Shown here one piece after another: positions 8,239-17,005 of a DNA stretch of 64,000 bases. Within the stretch, counting starts at the first letter, position 1, and the number at the start of each line of letters is the position of its first letter. This DNA comes from JBBQKG01 sp038326655 (GTDB lineage: Bacteria > Actinomycetota > Thermoleophilia > Solirubrobacterales > JBBDJG01). The notes beneath the pieces were generated by a model that was not told the origin of the DNA, ran no database searches, and was given only the letters and a program-made list of their open reading frames with translations. Where the stretch lies: assembly GCA_038326655.1 (NCBI GenBank), contig JBBQKG010000005.1:1-64000 (forward strand), in the 5' to 3' direction. The position numbers and the translations under genes were made by a program.

Positions 8239-9364
8239 CCGCTTCACGCCGGCTGCGCGGGAGCCGCGCCGCGAGGCGCATGCAGGGGCGCTCCAGCAGG
8301 TACCAGCTCGCCGCGCCGAGCGCGACCGCGACCGGCAGCGCGACCAGCGCGGACAGGGCACCGCCCGGCAGCAGGCCGTTCCCGCGCAGGTAGACGATCA
8401 CGGGGATGTGCCAGAGGTAGAGCCCGTAGGTGATCGTCCCGACCCAGGCGATCGGCCGCCACGTGAGCCATCGCAGCCCGGCGCCGGTCCCGAGCACGAT
8501 CGAGGCGATCAACGCCGCGAACGCGACTGCCGCCCCCAGGTCGGCGAACACCTCCATCCCAAAGCTGCCGGTTGCGTGGTCGTGCGCGTGCCACACCCCG
8601 TTCGCAAGCAGCAGGACCGCGGCCACGACCCCGAGCGCGGCGCTCTGGCCGGCCGAGAGCACGCGGCCGGCGGCGCGGCCGCGCTCGACCGCGAGCGCGA
8701 CCAGCATGCCGCACGCGAAATAGGGCAGGAACGACGGCGGCGCGTGACCCGACACGGCGCCCCAGCCGGACAGATAGTCGGCCAGGTTCCACCCGAGCCC
8801 CGCCAGCACGAGGCCGCCCAGCAGGGCTACCTGCAGCCGGGGCGAGCGGAGCCGGAGCGCGAGCACCCCGACCACCGGAAGCAGCACGTAAAAGGCCACC
8901 TCGACCGCGAGCGTCCAGGTCGCCGCGTTCAGCTTCAGGAGAGTCTCGGATGAGTAGTTCTGCCCGAAGACGAGAAACAGCGGGACCTTCGCCGAGTCGA
9001 CCAGCCGTCTCCCCGGCGTGCCGTCGCCGGCCAGCGAGACGAGCGCGAGCGAGCCGGCGATCGCGACGTAGTAGGCCGGCGCGATGCGCGCCGCGCGCCG
9101 CGCGAGGTAACCAGGCATCCAAACCGGCTCGCCGAGACCGAGCGCGGCCCGGGCGAACGCGCGATACAGGAAATAGCCCGACAGCACGAAGAACATCACG
9201 AACGCGACCCGACCCTCGAACAGTGCGGTGGTCGCCCACGAGTCGCGTCGCACCGTCATCGAGTTCGGCAACTGGTAGATCCAGAGATGGATCGCGAAGA
9301 CCGTCAGCGCGGCGATGCCGCGCATGCCGTCGAGCGCGGATTGGCGTTGGATCGCTCGTTCCAT
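8138..9364 (-). CDS. acyltransferase 3 family membrane protein (OafA-like)
   Basis: A 408-residue membrane O-acyltransferase with about ten helices. It opens with LDGMRGIAALTVFAIHLWIY, which holds the conserved arginine and catalytic-type histidine of the AT3 family, and later shows VMFFVLSGYFLYR and YGLYLWHIPVIVYL. These enzymes add acetyl or succinyl groups to surface glycans or lipids. The C-terminal 40 residues are basic, low in complexity and encoded antisense to the GT2 gene, and could be a read-on extension. TACCCT lies 27 nt before the ATG, giving a short leader. Confidence 0.85.
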   Translation of the reverse strand: MERAIQRQSALDGMRGIAALTVFAIHLWIYQLPNSMTVRRDSWATTALFEGRVAFVMFFVLSGYFLYRAFARAALGLGEPVWMPGYLARRAARIAPAYYVAIAGSLALVSLAGDGTPGRRLVDSAKVPLFLVFGQNYSSETLLKLNAATWTLAVEVAFYVLLPVVGVLALRLRSPRLQVALLGGLVLAGLGWNLADYLSGWGAVSGHAPPSFLPYFACGMLVALAVERGRAAGRVLSAGQSAALGVVAAVLLLANGVWHAHDHATGSFGMEVFADLGAAVAFAALIASIVLGTGAGLRWLTWRPIAWVGTITYGLYLWHIPVIVYLRGNGLLPGGALSALVALPVAVALGAASWYLLERPCMRLAARLPRSRREAANAARRERSRWRSRGRSAPRPASWNGRAVAERR

Positions 9365-9475
9365 CGGCGGGGCAGGTCGAACGAAGCGGCGAGGGTAGCA
9401 ACACTCTCGCGACCTGACCTGCAGTACCCGCGCGGGGCGGCATCCAAAGCCGATTCCGTGATTAGAATCGCTTCG

Positions 9476-10066
9476 GTGCGCACGGCTCGGCCGTCATCGG
9501 CGCTTCGAACGTCGGCGTTGATCGCGCTCGGCGCCTTCGCCGTGCACCAGCTTCGCTACCTCGCTGCATACGGCGGCGATGCCGGCGCCGCGCTCGGCGC
9601 GCAGGGTCACGCCTATCTCGCTGCGCTGCTGCCGCCGCTCGTGATCGTGGCCACCTCCGCCGTGCTCGGCACGCTGGTCGCCGCTGTGCTTGCTGCTCCG
9701 CGTCTGGAGCCGCGACGGCGTGCGGCCGGCTGGGGGTTTTGCTCGGTCGCGCTGCTCACCGTGTTCGGGACGCAGGAGCTCGCCGAGGGACTTCTCGCCG
9801 CCGGTCATCCGGCCGGTGTCGCAGGCGTGCTGCGCAACGGCGGCTGGATCGCGGCGCCGCTCGCGCTCGCGGTCGGGCGGGCGATCTCCTTCCTGCTCGG
9901 CGGGCTCGAAACAGTCGAGCAACGTCTCGCCCGCACGCTGCGCCGGCGCTCCGGCCGCGCCCCGGGGATGCTGAGGCCGCGTCTTTCGACGACGTTCACG
10001 CCGCTCGCATGCGGAGCGCTCCCGTTCGGCCTCGCGGGACGTCCGCCTCCTCCGCTCCCCCGCTAG
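9476..10066 (+). CDS. hypothetical four-helix membrane protein
   Basis: A 196-residue protein of no recognised family. Four hydrophobic stretches are visible: LIALGAFAVHQLRYLAAYGG, LLPPLVIVATSAVLGTLVAAV, FCSVALLTVFGTQELAEGLL and WIAAPLALAVGRAISFLLG. A basic, proline-rich cytoplasmic-type tail follows. The GTG at 9476 is preferred because TAGAAT stands exactly 7 nt before it. An in-frame GTG also exists at 9458. A strong hairpin follows the stop. The position just before a cupredoxin/CtaG group hints at a metal or oxidase role, but nothing in the sequence proves it. Confidence 0.65.
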   Translation: MRTARPSSALRTSALIALGAFAVHQLRYLAAYGGDAGAALGAQGHAYLAALLPPLVIVATSAVLGTLVAAVLAAPRLEPRRRAAGWGFCSVALLTVFGTQELAEGLLAAGHPAGVAGVLRNGGWIAAPLALAVGRAISFLLGGLETVEQRLARTLRRRSGRAPGMLRPRLSTTFTPLACGALPFGLAGRPPPPLPR

Positions 10067-10075
10067 CGCGATCGA

Positions 10076-10099
10076 GCACGGGGCGCTTCCGCCCCGTGC
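10076..10099 (+). terminator. hairpin terminator
   Basis: A perfect 10-bp stem GCACGGGGCG / CGCCCCGTGC closes a CTTC tetraloop between the membrane protein gene and the cupredoxin gene. There is no U-run, as usual for high-GC actinobacteria. It is followed directly by the strong ribosome site AAAGGAGGA of the next gene. Confidence 0.65.
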
Positions 10100-10115
10100 G
10101 GACAAAGGAGGAACC

Positions 10116-10526
10116 ATGCGATCGAACAGGGCCCGCATCGGCCTGGCGGCGGGCGCAATCGCCGTCATCGTCGTGCTCTTCGTCGTCCTGAACGGCGGCA
10201 GCGACAACAGCAGCCAGGACAAGACAACCGCTACACCGGGTTCCGGGACGGTGAAGGAGCAGCCGATCCCGGTGGTCAAGGTGCGGGGCGGCAAGCCGGT
10301 TGGGGGAATCCAGAGGTTGGACTACAAGAAGGGCGACCAGATCCGCTTCCGCGTGAGCTCGAACGTCGCGGACGAGATCCACGTCCACGGCTACGACTTC
10401 CACAAGGAAGTTCCCGCCGGCGGCTCCGTCACGTTCTCGTTTTCGGCCAAGATCGAAGGCGTGTTCGTGCTCGAGCTGGAGAACCGGGGTGAGCAGATCG
10501 CCGAGCTGCGAGTGCGGCCCTCGTGA
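10116..10526 (+). CDS. membrane-anchored cupredoxin-like protein
   Basis: A 136-residue protein: an N-terminal anchor (IGLAAGAIAVIVVLFVVLNGG), a Ser/Thr-rich linker, and a beta-sandwich domain with DQIRFRVSSNVADEIHVHGYDFHKEVPAGGSVTFSF and a final strand. The HVHGYD segment looks like one edge of an EfeO-type cupredoxin, but the usual Cys/Met copper ligands near the C-terminus are missing. Copper binding is therefore uncertain. It has an excellent Shine-Dalgarno sequence, and its stop overlaps the next start by 4 nt, so the two proteins are made together outside the membrane. Confidence 0.75.
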   Translation: MRSNRARIGLAAGAIAVIVVLFVVLNGGSDNSSQDKTTATPGSGTVKEQPIPVVKVRGGKPVGGIQRLDYKKGDQIRFRVSSNVADEIHVHGYDFHKEVPAGGSVTFSFSAKIEGVFVLELENRGEQIAELRVRPS

Positions 10527-11962
10527 GAGGCCCGATCAGGCGCGTTGCGGCCGCGGCCGCCGCGCTGGCGCTCGTCGGCACGTTGCTCGGACCCGGGGTG
10601 GCGCTCGCCCACGGCCTCGTCGGCCGGGCCGACCTGCCGATCCCCGAGTGGCTCTTCGGTTGGGCAGCCGCGGTCGTGATGGTCGTCTCGTTCGTAGCAC
10701 TCGCATCGCTCTGGCAGACGCCGAAGCTGGAGGAGGACAGCGGCTGGCGGCCCGGGCCCGACTGGCTGTCCTACACGCTGATCAATTCGGCCACGGAGTT
10801 CGCGGCGGGTCTGATCGGCGTGGTGCTGCTCGGCGTCACGATCTGGAGCGGCATCGCCGGCGTACAGCTCGCGACCGCCAACTTCGCTCCCACGTTCATA
10901 TACGTGATCTTCTGGGTGGGGCTGGTGCCGCTGAGCGTCCTCTTCGGAGACGTCTTCAGGGCATTCAACCCGTGGCGCGCGATCGCCCGCGCGGCGTCCT
11001 TCGTCGCCTCACGCCTCGCGGGGCCGCTGCCTAAGCCGTTCACCTACCCGGCGTGGCTCGGGCGATGGCCGGCCGCGGCGACGATCTTCGGCTTCGCCTG
11101 GATCGAGCTCGCCTGGGTGAACGGCCAGGACCCGAGCGCGCTCGCCTTCGCGACAGTGCTCTACACGGTGCTCACCCTGATCGCGATGGCCGTGTTCGGG
11201 ACCGACGCCTGGCTTCGGTACGGCGAGGGCTTCTCCGTCTACTACAACCTGTTCTCGCGGATCTCGGCGGTCGAGTCGCGGCACGGCAAGCTCGGCATCC
11301 GCCGGCCGCTCTCGGCGCTCTGCCGGCTCGATCCGGTGCCGGGCACGGTCGCGATGCTGATCGTGATGCTCGGGACCGTGGCGTTCGACGGGGCCGGCGA
11401 AGGGCCGCAGTGGAGCAAGCTCGCGCCCCACATCCAGGACTTCTTCGGCAAGCTCGGCTTCAGCCCCGGCAACGCGCTCGAACTCGCCTTCACGGTCGGG
11501 ATGCTGCTGGGGCTGGTCGTGATCGCGCTCATCTACACGGGCGGGATCGCCGGAGTGCGCACGGTCGACCGGCGTCCATTCCCGGCCGTCGCCCGTACCT
11601 ACGTGCACACGCTGGTGCCGATCGCGGCGGTCTACGTGTTCGCGCATTACTTCTCGTTTCTCGTCTACAACGGCCAGGCGATCGCCTTTCTCGCCTCGGA
11701 CCCGCTCGGCAGGGGCTGGGACCTCTTCGGCACCGCGGGCAAGGCGATCGACTACGGGGTGATCAGCGCGAAGCAGATCTGGTACGTCCAGGTCGGCGTG
11801 CTGGTGTCCGGCCACGTGGCAGGCCTGATCCTGTCCCACGATCGGGCGCTCGCGCTCTACCAGCGCGCCCGGATCGCGTCCCAGTCCCAGTACTGGATGC
11901 TCGCCGTGATGGTCGGATTCACGACCTTCGGCCTGTGGCTGCTCTCGCAGGCGAACCAGTGA
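10523..11962 (+). CDS. conserved polytopic membrane protein near CtaG
   Basis: A 479-residue membrane protein with a signal-like first helix ending ALAHGLVGR and about eleven further helices. Conserved-looking elements are FNPWRAIAR, YPAWLGRWPA and FAHYFSFLVYNGQ. Database labels such as fenitrothion hydrolase have been attached to actinobacterial proteins of this kind. I recall that only as a label and do not regard it as a function. It is coupled to the cupredoxin-like gene before it and to a 42-residue membrane peptide after it. The nearby ctaG suggests copper handling or oxidase assembly, which is inference from context. Confidence 0.7.
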   Translation: MRGPIRRVAAAAAALALVGTLLGPGVALAHGLVGRADLPIPEWLFGWAAAVVMVVSFVALASLWQTPKLEEDSGWRPGPDWLSYTLINSATEFAAGLIGVVLLGVTIWSGIAGVQLATANFAPTFIYVIFWVGLVPLSVLFGDVFRAFNPWRAIARAASFVASRLAGPLPKPFTYPAWLGRWPAAATIFGFAWIELAWVNGQDPSALAFATVLYTVLTLIAMAVFGTDAWLRYGEGFSVYYNLFSRISAVESRHGKLGIRRPLSALCRLDPVPGTVAMLIVMLGTVAFDGAGEGPQWSKLAPHIQDFFGKLGFSPGNALELAFTVGMLLGLVVIALIYTGGIAGVRTVDRRPFPAVARTYVHTLVPIAAVYVFAHYFSFLVYNGQAIAFLASDPLGRGWDLFGTAGKAIDYGVISAKQIWYVQVGVLVSGHVAGLILSHDRALALYQRARIASQSQYWMLAVMVGFTTFGLWLLSQANQ

Positions 11963-12087
11963 TCACGCTGCCGATCGCGCACACGGGTTACGTGGTCGTG
12001 GACCTCGCGATGTTCGCGCCCGTGCTGGTGCTGATCGTGTGGTTCACCTTTGTGAGCATTCGGGACCGCCACAAGGGGCGGGAATAA
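11959..12087 (+). CDS. 42-aa membrane peptide
   Basis: The GTG start overlaps the stop of the preceding membrane protein (GTGA). The product is a single helix (VVVDLAMFAPVLVLIVWFTFVSI) with a charged end RDRHKGRE. The tight coupling, correct reading and long hydrophobic run make it a credible small subunit or assembly factor of the adjacent membrane protein. No family is recognised. A 9-bp tandem repeat (GGAATAACT twice, 12081-12098) covers its stop, followed by a terminator-like hairpin. Confidence 0.65.
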   Translation: MITLPIAHTGYVVVDLAMFAPVLVLIVWFTFVSIRDRHKGRE

Positions 12088-12100
12088 CTGGAATAACTGG

Positions 12101-12126
12101 CCTTCCGCCGCCGGGGCGGCGGAAGG
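12101..12126 (+). terminator. hairpin terminator
   Basis: A perfect 12-bp inverted repeat CCTTCCGCCGCC-GG-GGCGGCGGAAGG closes the cupredoxin operon. The real loop would be at least 4 nt. No U-tract follows. Confidence 0.65.
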
Positions 12127-12177
12127 GTTAGCTGAAGGGATGGCCGCAGCGTCGCGCGCTGCGATAATTCGCCGTCG

Positions 12178-13032
12178 TTGGACCTCACCGCGATCTACCT
12201 GCTCGGCCTTCCCGCCGTCCTCTACCTGAGGGCGCTGCGGATTCTCAAGCGGCGCGGCCTGCGCGTTCCGGGGTGGCAGCAGGCATCCTGGTTCGCCGGG
12301 CTGGCATTGATCGGGGCGGCGCTGCTCTCGCCGCTCGACGACCTCGGCGACACCAATCTCGTGTCCGCCCACATGGCGCAGCATCTGCTGATCGGCGACC
12401 TCTCCGCGCCACTGATCCTGATCGGCCTCCGCTGGCCCGTCTATCCGTTCCTCGTGCCGAAGCGGCTGGCGGCGGCGCTTGGGCGCTCGCAGCCGATCCG
12501 CCGGGCGTTCCGCTTCCTGAAGCAGCCGCTCGTCGCTGGGCCGCTCTGGATCCTGATCCTGTACGGCTGGCACGTCGCGCCCGCCTACGACGCGGCGCTG
12601 CGCCACCCGCTTCTGCACGCGGTCCAGCACCAGACCTTTGTGGCCGGCTCGCTGCTGGTATGGATCTCCGTGCTCGAGCCGAACAAGGCGCGGGTGCCCG
12701 GCGCGCTGTGGAAGATCGCTCACATCACGGGCGTGCGGTTCGCCGGCATGTTCCTGGGGATGGCATTCGTGATCGTCAGCCACCCGTTCTACTCCAGCTT
12801 CTACGGCGACCGCGCGCTACGGCACGGCCTAACGCCCAGCCAGGATCAGGGGCTGGCCGGCGGGCTGATGCTCGGCGTCGACTTTGTCGTGATGATCGGG
12901 GCGCTGATCTTCTTCTTCCTGCGCGCCGCACACGACGCCGAACGGGAGCAACGAGCCGAGGAGGTCGCCGCGCTCGCCGCGAACCTCGCTCCTCCGGCGC
13001 CTGTCCGCGAAACCGGCGTCGGGCTAGGATGA
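12178..13032 (+). CDS. ctaG: cytochrome c oxidase assembly protein CtaG (caa3 type)
   Basis: A 284-residue protein with about seven membrane helices. The hallmark SAHMAQHLLIGDLSAPLI and later LLHAVQHQTF and SHPFYSSFYG match the caa3-type CtaG family, required for active heme-copper oxidase in Gram-positive bacteria and thought to help deliver copper. The start is TTG, with GATAAT 9 nt before it, consistent with a leaderless or near-leaderless message. The gene follows the cupredoxin-membrane protein operon after a terminator-like hairpin, and together they suggest an oxidase maturation region. No oxidase subunit is in view. Confidence 0.88.
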   Translation: MDLTAIYLLGLPAVLYLRALRILKRRGLRVPGWQQASWFAGLALIGAALLSPLDDLGDTNLVSAHMAQHLLIGDLSAPLILIGLRWPVYPFLVPKRLAAALGRSQPIRRAFRFLKQPLVAGPLWILILYGWHVAPAYDAALRHPLLHAVQHQTFVAGSLLVWISVLEPNKARVPGALWKIAHITGVRFAGMFLGMAFVIVSHPFYSSFYGDRALRHGLTPSQDQGLAGGLMLGVDFVVMIGALIFFFLRAAHDAEREQRAEEVAALAANLAPPAPVRETGVGLG

Positions 13033-13051
13033 AAGCCGAGGTGCCCACCTG

Positions 13052-16000
13052 ATGCCCGACACGGTCCTGATCGCGATGCCCCAGATGGGCGAGTCGGTGT
13101 CGGAGGGGACGGTGCTCACGTGGCACAAGCAGGAAGGCGACTGGGTCGAGAAGGACGAGACCCTCGTCGAAGTCTCGACCGACAAGGTCGACGCGGAAGT
13201 GCCCTCGCCCGCCTCGGGCAAGCTCGTGAAGATCCTCGCTCAGGAAGACGAGACGATCGAGGTCGGTCAGCCGCTGGCGGAGCTGGAGCCCGGTGAGGGA
13301 GAAGAATCGCCGTCCGCCGAAGGGGCGGTGGCTCCGGAACCGCGCGAAGCAGGGTCCTCGGAGGCCGAACGCGCGACCGACGGCGGGCGCGCACCCGTGC
13401 CGACGCCGGTCGCCGAGGGCGACGCCCGCAGCACGCCGGTTGCCCGGCGCGCGGCCGCCGCCCACGGCATCGACCTCTCCGAGGTGAGTGGCTCCGGCAC
13501 GGGCGGCCGGATCGTGAAGGACGACGTCCTGGCGCACACCGAGCAGAACGGCGACCGGGACGGCGCGACCGCGCCTCGACCGGCGCCTGCGGAGGCCGAG
13601 ATCCAGCCGATCCGCGGGCCCGATGCAGCGCTCGTGAAGTACATGGAGGCGAGCCGCGAGATCCCCACCGCGACCAGCTTCCGGGCACTTTCGGTTGCGA
13701 CGCTCGACGGGCGCCGCCGCCAGCTCAACGACGCGCTCAAGGTCGCCCAGCGCGAGATGAAGGTCTCGTTCACACACCTGATCGGCTACGCGATCGCCCA
13801 GGCCTGGAAGGACCACCCCGCGATGGGACACGCATTCCGCCAGGACAATGGCAAGCCGCAGCGCGTGATCCCGCCGCACGTGAACCTCGGCCTCGCGGTC
13901 GACGTGCGGCGAAAGGACGGCTCACGCACGCTGATCGTGCCGGTCATCAAGCAGGCCGACGCGCTCGACTTCGCCAGCTTCCGCGAGGTCTACGAGCAGC
14001 TGATCGCCAAGTCGCGCGATGGGTCGCTGTCGCCGGACGACATGCAGGGCGCCACGATGACGCTCACGAACCCGGGCGGGATCGGCACGGTCGCGTCCGT
14101 GCCGCGCCTCATGCCCGGCCAGGGCACGATCGTCGCCACCGGCGCGATCACGTGGCCGCCCGGGCTCGGCGACGCCGGACCGGCCCGGCTCGCAGAGCTC
14201 GGCGTCTCGAAGGTGATGACGATGACCTCGACCTACGACCACCGCGTGATCCAGGGCGCCGAGTCGGGCGCCTTTCTCGCACGGATCGAGGAGCTGCTTC
14301 GAGGCGAGGATGGCTTCTACGAGGAGGTCTTCCGCAGCTTCGGCCTGGAGCCGCCCGCGGCCCCCGCGAAGGGCGCGCCCGCGGCCGCTCCCCCGGGGGC
14401 TCCGATGCCCTCCGAGGAGATGCTGTCGCACGTGCAGGCGGCCACCTCGCTGGTCAAGGCCCACCGCATGCACGGTCACCTCGCGGCGCACCTCGACCCG
14501 CTCGGCTCGGAGCCGATCGGCGACCCGGCGCTCGAGCCCGCGACAGTCGGGCTGACGCCCGAGGTGATGGAGCAGATTCCGGCGCACATCCTGCGCATCC
14601 AGGTCCCCGGTGCCACGCTGGACGAGGCGCTCTCCCATCTTCGCGAGACCTACGCCGGCACGATCGCCTACGAGATCGAGCACATCTCCGATCATCAGAA
14701 GCGCGTCTGGCTGCGCCAGCGGATCGAGTCCGGCAAGTACCGGCGGCCGCTGTCGCCGGAGGAAAAGCGCGCCGTGCTCGCGCGCCTCACGGAAGCGGAG
14801 GCGCTCGAGACCTACCTGCACCGGGCCTTCCTCGGCGCGAAGAGCTTCTCGATCGAAGGCCTCGACACGCTGATCCCGATGCTCGACGAGACCTTCGGAC
14901 TGGCCGCCGACGCAGGCGTGCGCGAGGTCTTCATGGGAATGGCGCATCGCGGGCGGCTCAACGTCCTGGCCCACGCGGTCAGCCGTCCCTACGAGTCGAT
15001 CCTCGCCGAGTTCGAGGGCGAGAAGGACATCGACGTGATCACCGCGCGGCCGCGCGGCGGCACCGGCGACGTCAAATATCACCAGGGCGCGGAGGGCGAT
15101 TACGTCACGAACGAGGGCAAGACGCTGCGCGTGACGCTCGCCTCGAACCCGAGCCACCTCGAGTACGTCGATCCGGTCGTGGAGGGCCGCGCACGTGCGG
15201 ACCAGACCGAGCGGGATAGCGGCGAGGCAAAGCACTTCCCGCGGCGCGCGCTGCCGATCCTGATCCACGGCGACGCCGCCTTCCCCGGCGAGGGCGTGGT
15301 CGCGGAGACACTCAACCTGGAGGCGCTCGCCGGATACTCGACCGGGGGCGTGATCCACATCATCGCCAACAACCAGATCGGCTTCACGACCGAGCCCGAG
15401 GAGTCCCGCTCGACGCGCTACGCGTCCGACCTCGCGAAGGGCTTCGACATGCCGATCATCCACGTGAACGCCGACGACCCCGAGGCCTGCATCGCGGCCG
15501 TCCGGCTCGCGATGGCGTTCCGCGAGGAGTTCCGCCAGGGCGTCGTGATCGACCTGATCGGATACCGCCGCTACGGCCACAACGAGACCGACGAGCCCGC
15601 CTACACGCAGCCGCGCATGTACGACGTGATCCGCAAGCACCCGCCGGTGCGCAAGCTCTACGCGGACCGCTTGGTGGAGCAGGGCATCCTCGCCCCGGAG
15701 GAGCCCGACCGGCTCCTGAAGGAAGCCCATGCGCGCCTTGCACAGGCCCACGAGCAGGTGCGCCACGACGACGGCGGCCCGGCCACGGCCGAGCTCCAGC
15801 TCGACCGCACCGTGAGCGAAGAGCCCGCGACCAGCTTTTCCCTGGACAACCTGTTCGCGCTCAACCGCCAGGTGTTCGCGCCGCCGGAGAACTTCAAGCT
15901 CCATCGCAAGCTCGCCCCGCAACGGGAAAAGCGCGCGCAGGCCGGTCCCGACGACCAGGTCGACTGGGGCCAGGCGGAGGCACTCGCGTTCGCGACGCTG

Positions 16001-16999
16001 CTGGTGGAGGGCATTCCCCTGCGGCTGACCGGCCAGGACACCGCGCGCGGCACCTTCAGCCAGCGCCATCTCGTGCTGCACGACGCCGAGAAGGGCACGG
16101 CCTACGCGCCGATCCAGCACCTACCGGACGCGACCGCCTCGTTCGAGATTCACAACAGCCCGCTGTCCGAGGTGGGCGCGCTCGGGTTCGAGTACGGCTA
16201 CAGCGTCCAGGCGCCCGAGACCCTCGTGCTCTGGGAGGCGCAGTTCGGCGACTTCGTGAACGCCGCGCAGGTCGTGATCGACCAGTTCATCGTCTCGGGC
16301 CTCGTCAAGTGGGGCGAGACCTCGCGACTCACGCTGCTGCTTCCGCACGGCTACGAGGGCGCCGGACCCGAGCACTCGAGCGCCCGCGAGGAGCGCTTCC
16401 TGACCCTCGCGGCGGAGGGCAATCTCCGCTGCGCGAACGTCTCCACGCCGGCCCAGTACTTCCATCTCCTGCGTCGCCAGGCACTCGTCGAGAAGGGGCG
16501 GCCGCTGATCGTCTTCACGCCGAAGAGCCTGCTCCGCAACCAACGCTCGTTCTCGACCGTGCGCGAGCTCTCCGAAGGAGCGCTCCATCGGGTGATCGAC
16601 GACCCCACGGCCGAGGGACGGCGGGAGCATGTGACGCGGCTCCTGCTCTGCAGCGGCCGGGTCTACTACGACCTCACCGGCCACGAGCGCTACGCCGGCA
16701 ACGAGCAGGTCGCAGTCACGCGGGTCGAGGTGCTCTATCCCTTCCCGCGTGAGCAGATCGTCGAGCTGATCTCCAGGTACCCGAACCTGAAGGAGATCAT
16801 CTGGGTCCAGGAGGAGCCGAAGAACATGGGCGCACGGCGCTTCATGTTCACGCGCAACCGCGAGCGCGAGCTGGTTCCCGAAGGCGTGAAGCTCGACTAC
16901 ATAGGCCGGCCCTACCGCGCCTCACCCGGTGAGGGCTATCCGGCCGCGCACCACATCGAGCAGGACCGGATCCTGCGCGAAGCGCTCACGATCACTTAG
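13052..16999 (+). CDS. kgd: single-chain 2-oxoglutarate dehydrogenase (lipoyl-PSBD-E2-E1)
   Basis: A 1315-residue multifunctional enzyme of the TCA cycle. Domains in order: lipoyl domain (1-80; lipoylation Lys45 in EVSTDKVDAEV), E3-binding domain (about 128-162, TPVARRAAAAHGIDLSEVSG), succinyltransferase core (about 190-435; active-site His397 in TSTYDHRVIQG), and an E1 thiamine-diphosphate dehydrogenase (about 455-1315; KYHQGAEGD, HGDAAFPGEGV and ANNQIGFTT). Mycobacterial Kgd and corynebacterial OdhA carry only the E2 core plus E1 and borrow lipoyl groups from another E2. This protein keeps its own lipoyl and E3-binding domains. E3 is not encoded nearby. The gene starts 19 nt after ctaG. Confidence 0.93.
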   Translation: MPDTVLIAMPQMGESVSEGTVLTWHKQEGDWVEKDETLVEVSTDKVDAEVPSPASGKLVKILAQEDETIEVGQPLAELEPGEGEESPSAEGAVAPEPREAGSSEAERATDGGRAPVPTPVAEGDARSTPVARRAAAAHGIDLSEVSGSGTGGRIVKDDVLAHTEQNGDRDGATAPRPAPAEAEIQPIRGPDAALVKYMEASREIPTATSFRALSVATLDGRRRQLNDALKVAQREMKVSFTHLIGYAIAQAWKDHPAMGHAFRQDNGKPQRVIPPHVNLGLAVDVRRKDGSRTLIVPVIKQADALDFASFREVYEQLIAKSRDGSLSPDDMQGATMTLTNPGGIGTVASVPRLMPGQGTIVATGAITWPPGLGDAGPARLAELGVSKVMTMTSTYDHRVIQGAESGAFLARIEELLRGEDGFYEEVFRSFGLEPPAAPAKGAPAAAPPGAPMPSEEMLSHVQAATSLVKAHRMHGHLAAHLDPLGSEPIGDPALEPATVGLTPEVMEQIPAHILRIQVPGATLDEALSHLRETYAGTIAYEIEHISDHQKRVWLRQRIESGKYRRPLSPEEKRAVLARLTEAEALETYLHRAFLGAKSFSIEGLDTLIPMLDETFGLAADAGVREVFMGMAHRGRLNVLAHAVSRPYESILAEFEGEKDIDVITARPRGGTGDVKYHQGAEGDYVTNEGKTLRVTLASNPSHLEYVDPVVEGRARADQTERDSGEAKHFPRRALPILIHGDAAFPGEGVVAETLNLEALAGYSTGGVIHIIANNQIGFTTEPEESRSTRYASDLAKGFDMPIIHVNADDPEACIAAVRLAMAFREEFRQGVVIDLIGYRRYGHNETDEPAYTQPRMYDVIRKHPPVRKLYADRLVEQGILAPEEPDRLLKEAHARLAQAHEQVRHDDGGPATAELQLDRTVSEEPATSFSLDNLFALNRQVFAPPENFKLHRKLAPQREKRAQAGPDDQVDWGQAEALAFATLLVEGIPLRLTGQDTARGTFSQRHLVLHDAEKGTAYAPIQHLPDATASFEIHNSPLSEVGALGFEYGYSVQAPETLVLWEAQFGDFVNAAQVVIDQFIVSGLVKWGETSRLTLLLPHGYEGAGPEHSSAREERFLTLAAEGNLRCANVSTPAQYFHLLRRQALVEKGRPLIVFTPKSLLRNQRSFSTVRELSEGALHRVIDDPTAEGRREHVTRLLLCSGRVYYDLTGHERYAGNEQVAVTRVEVLYPFPREQIVELISRYPNLKEIIWVQEEPKNMGARRFMFTRNRERELVPEGVKLDYIGRPYRASPGEGYPAAHHIEQDRILREALTIT

Positions 17000-17005
17000 C
17001 GGTAG

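Noticed and set aside
13922..16120. A 732-codon minus-strand frame inside the oxoglutarate dehydrogenase gene
   Set aside because: The opposite strand encodes clear E2 and E1 domains with active-site motifs. The antisense frame is rich in Arg, Val and Leu without recognisable domains.
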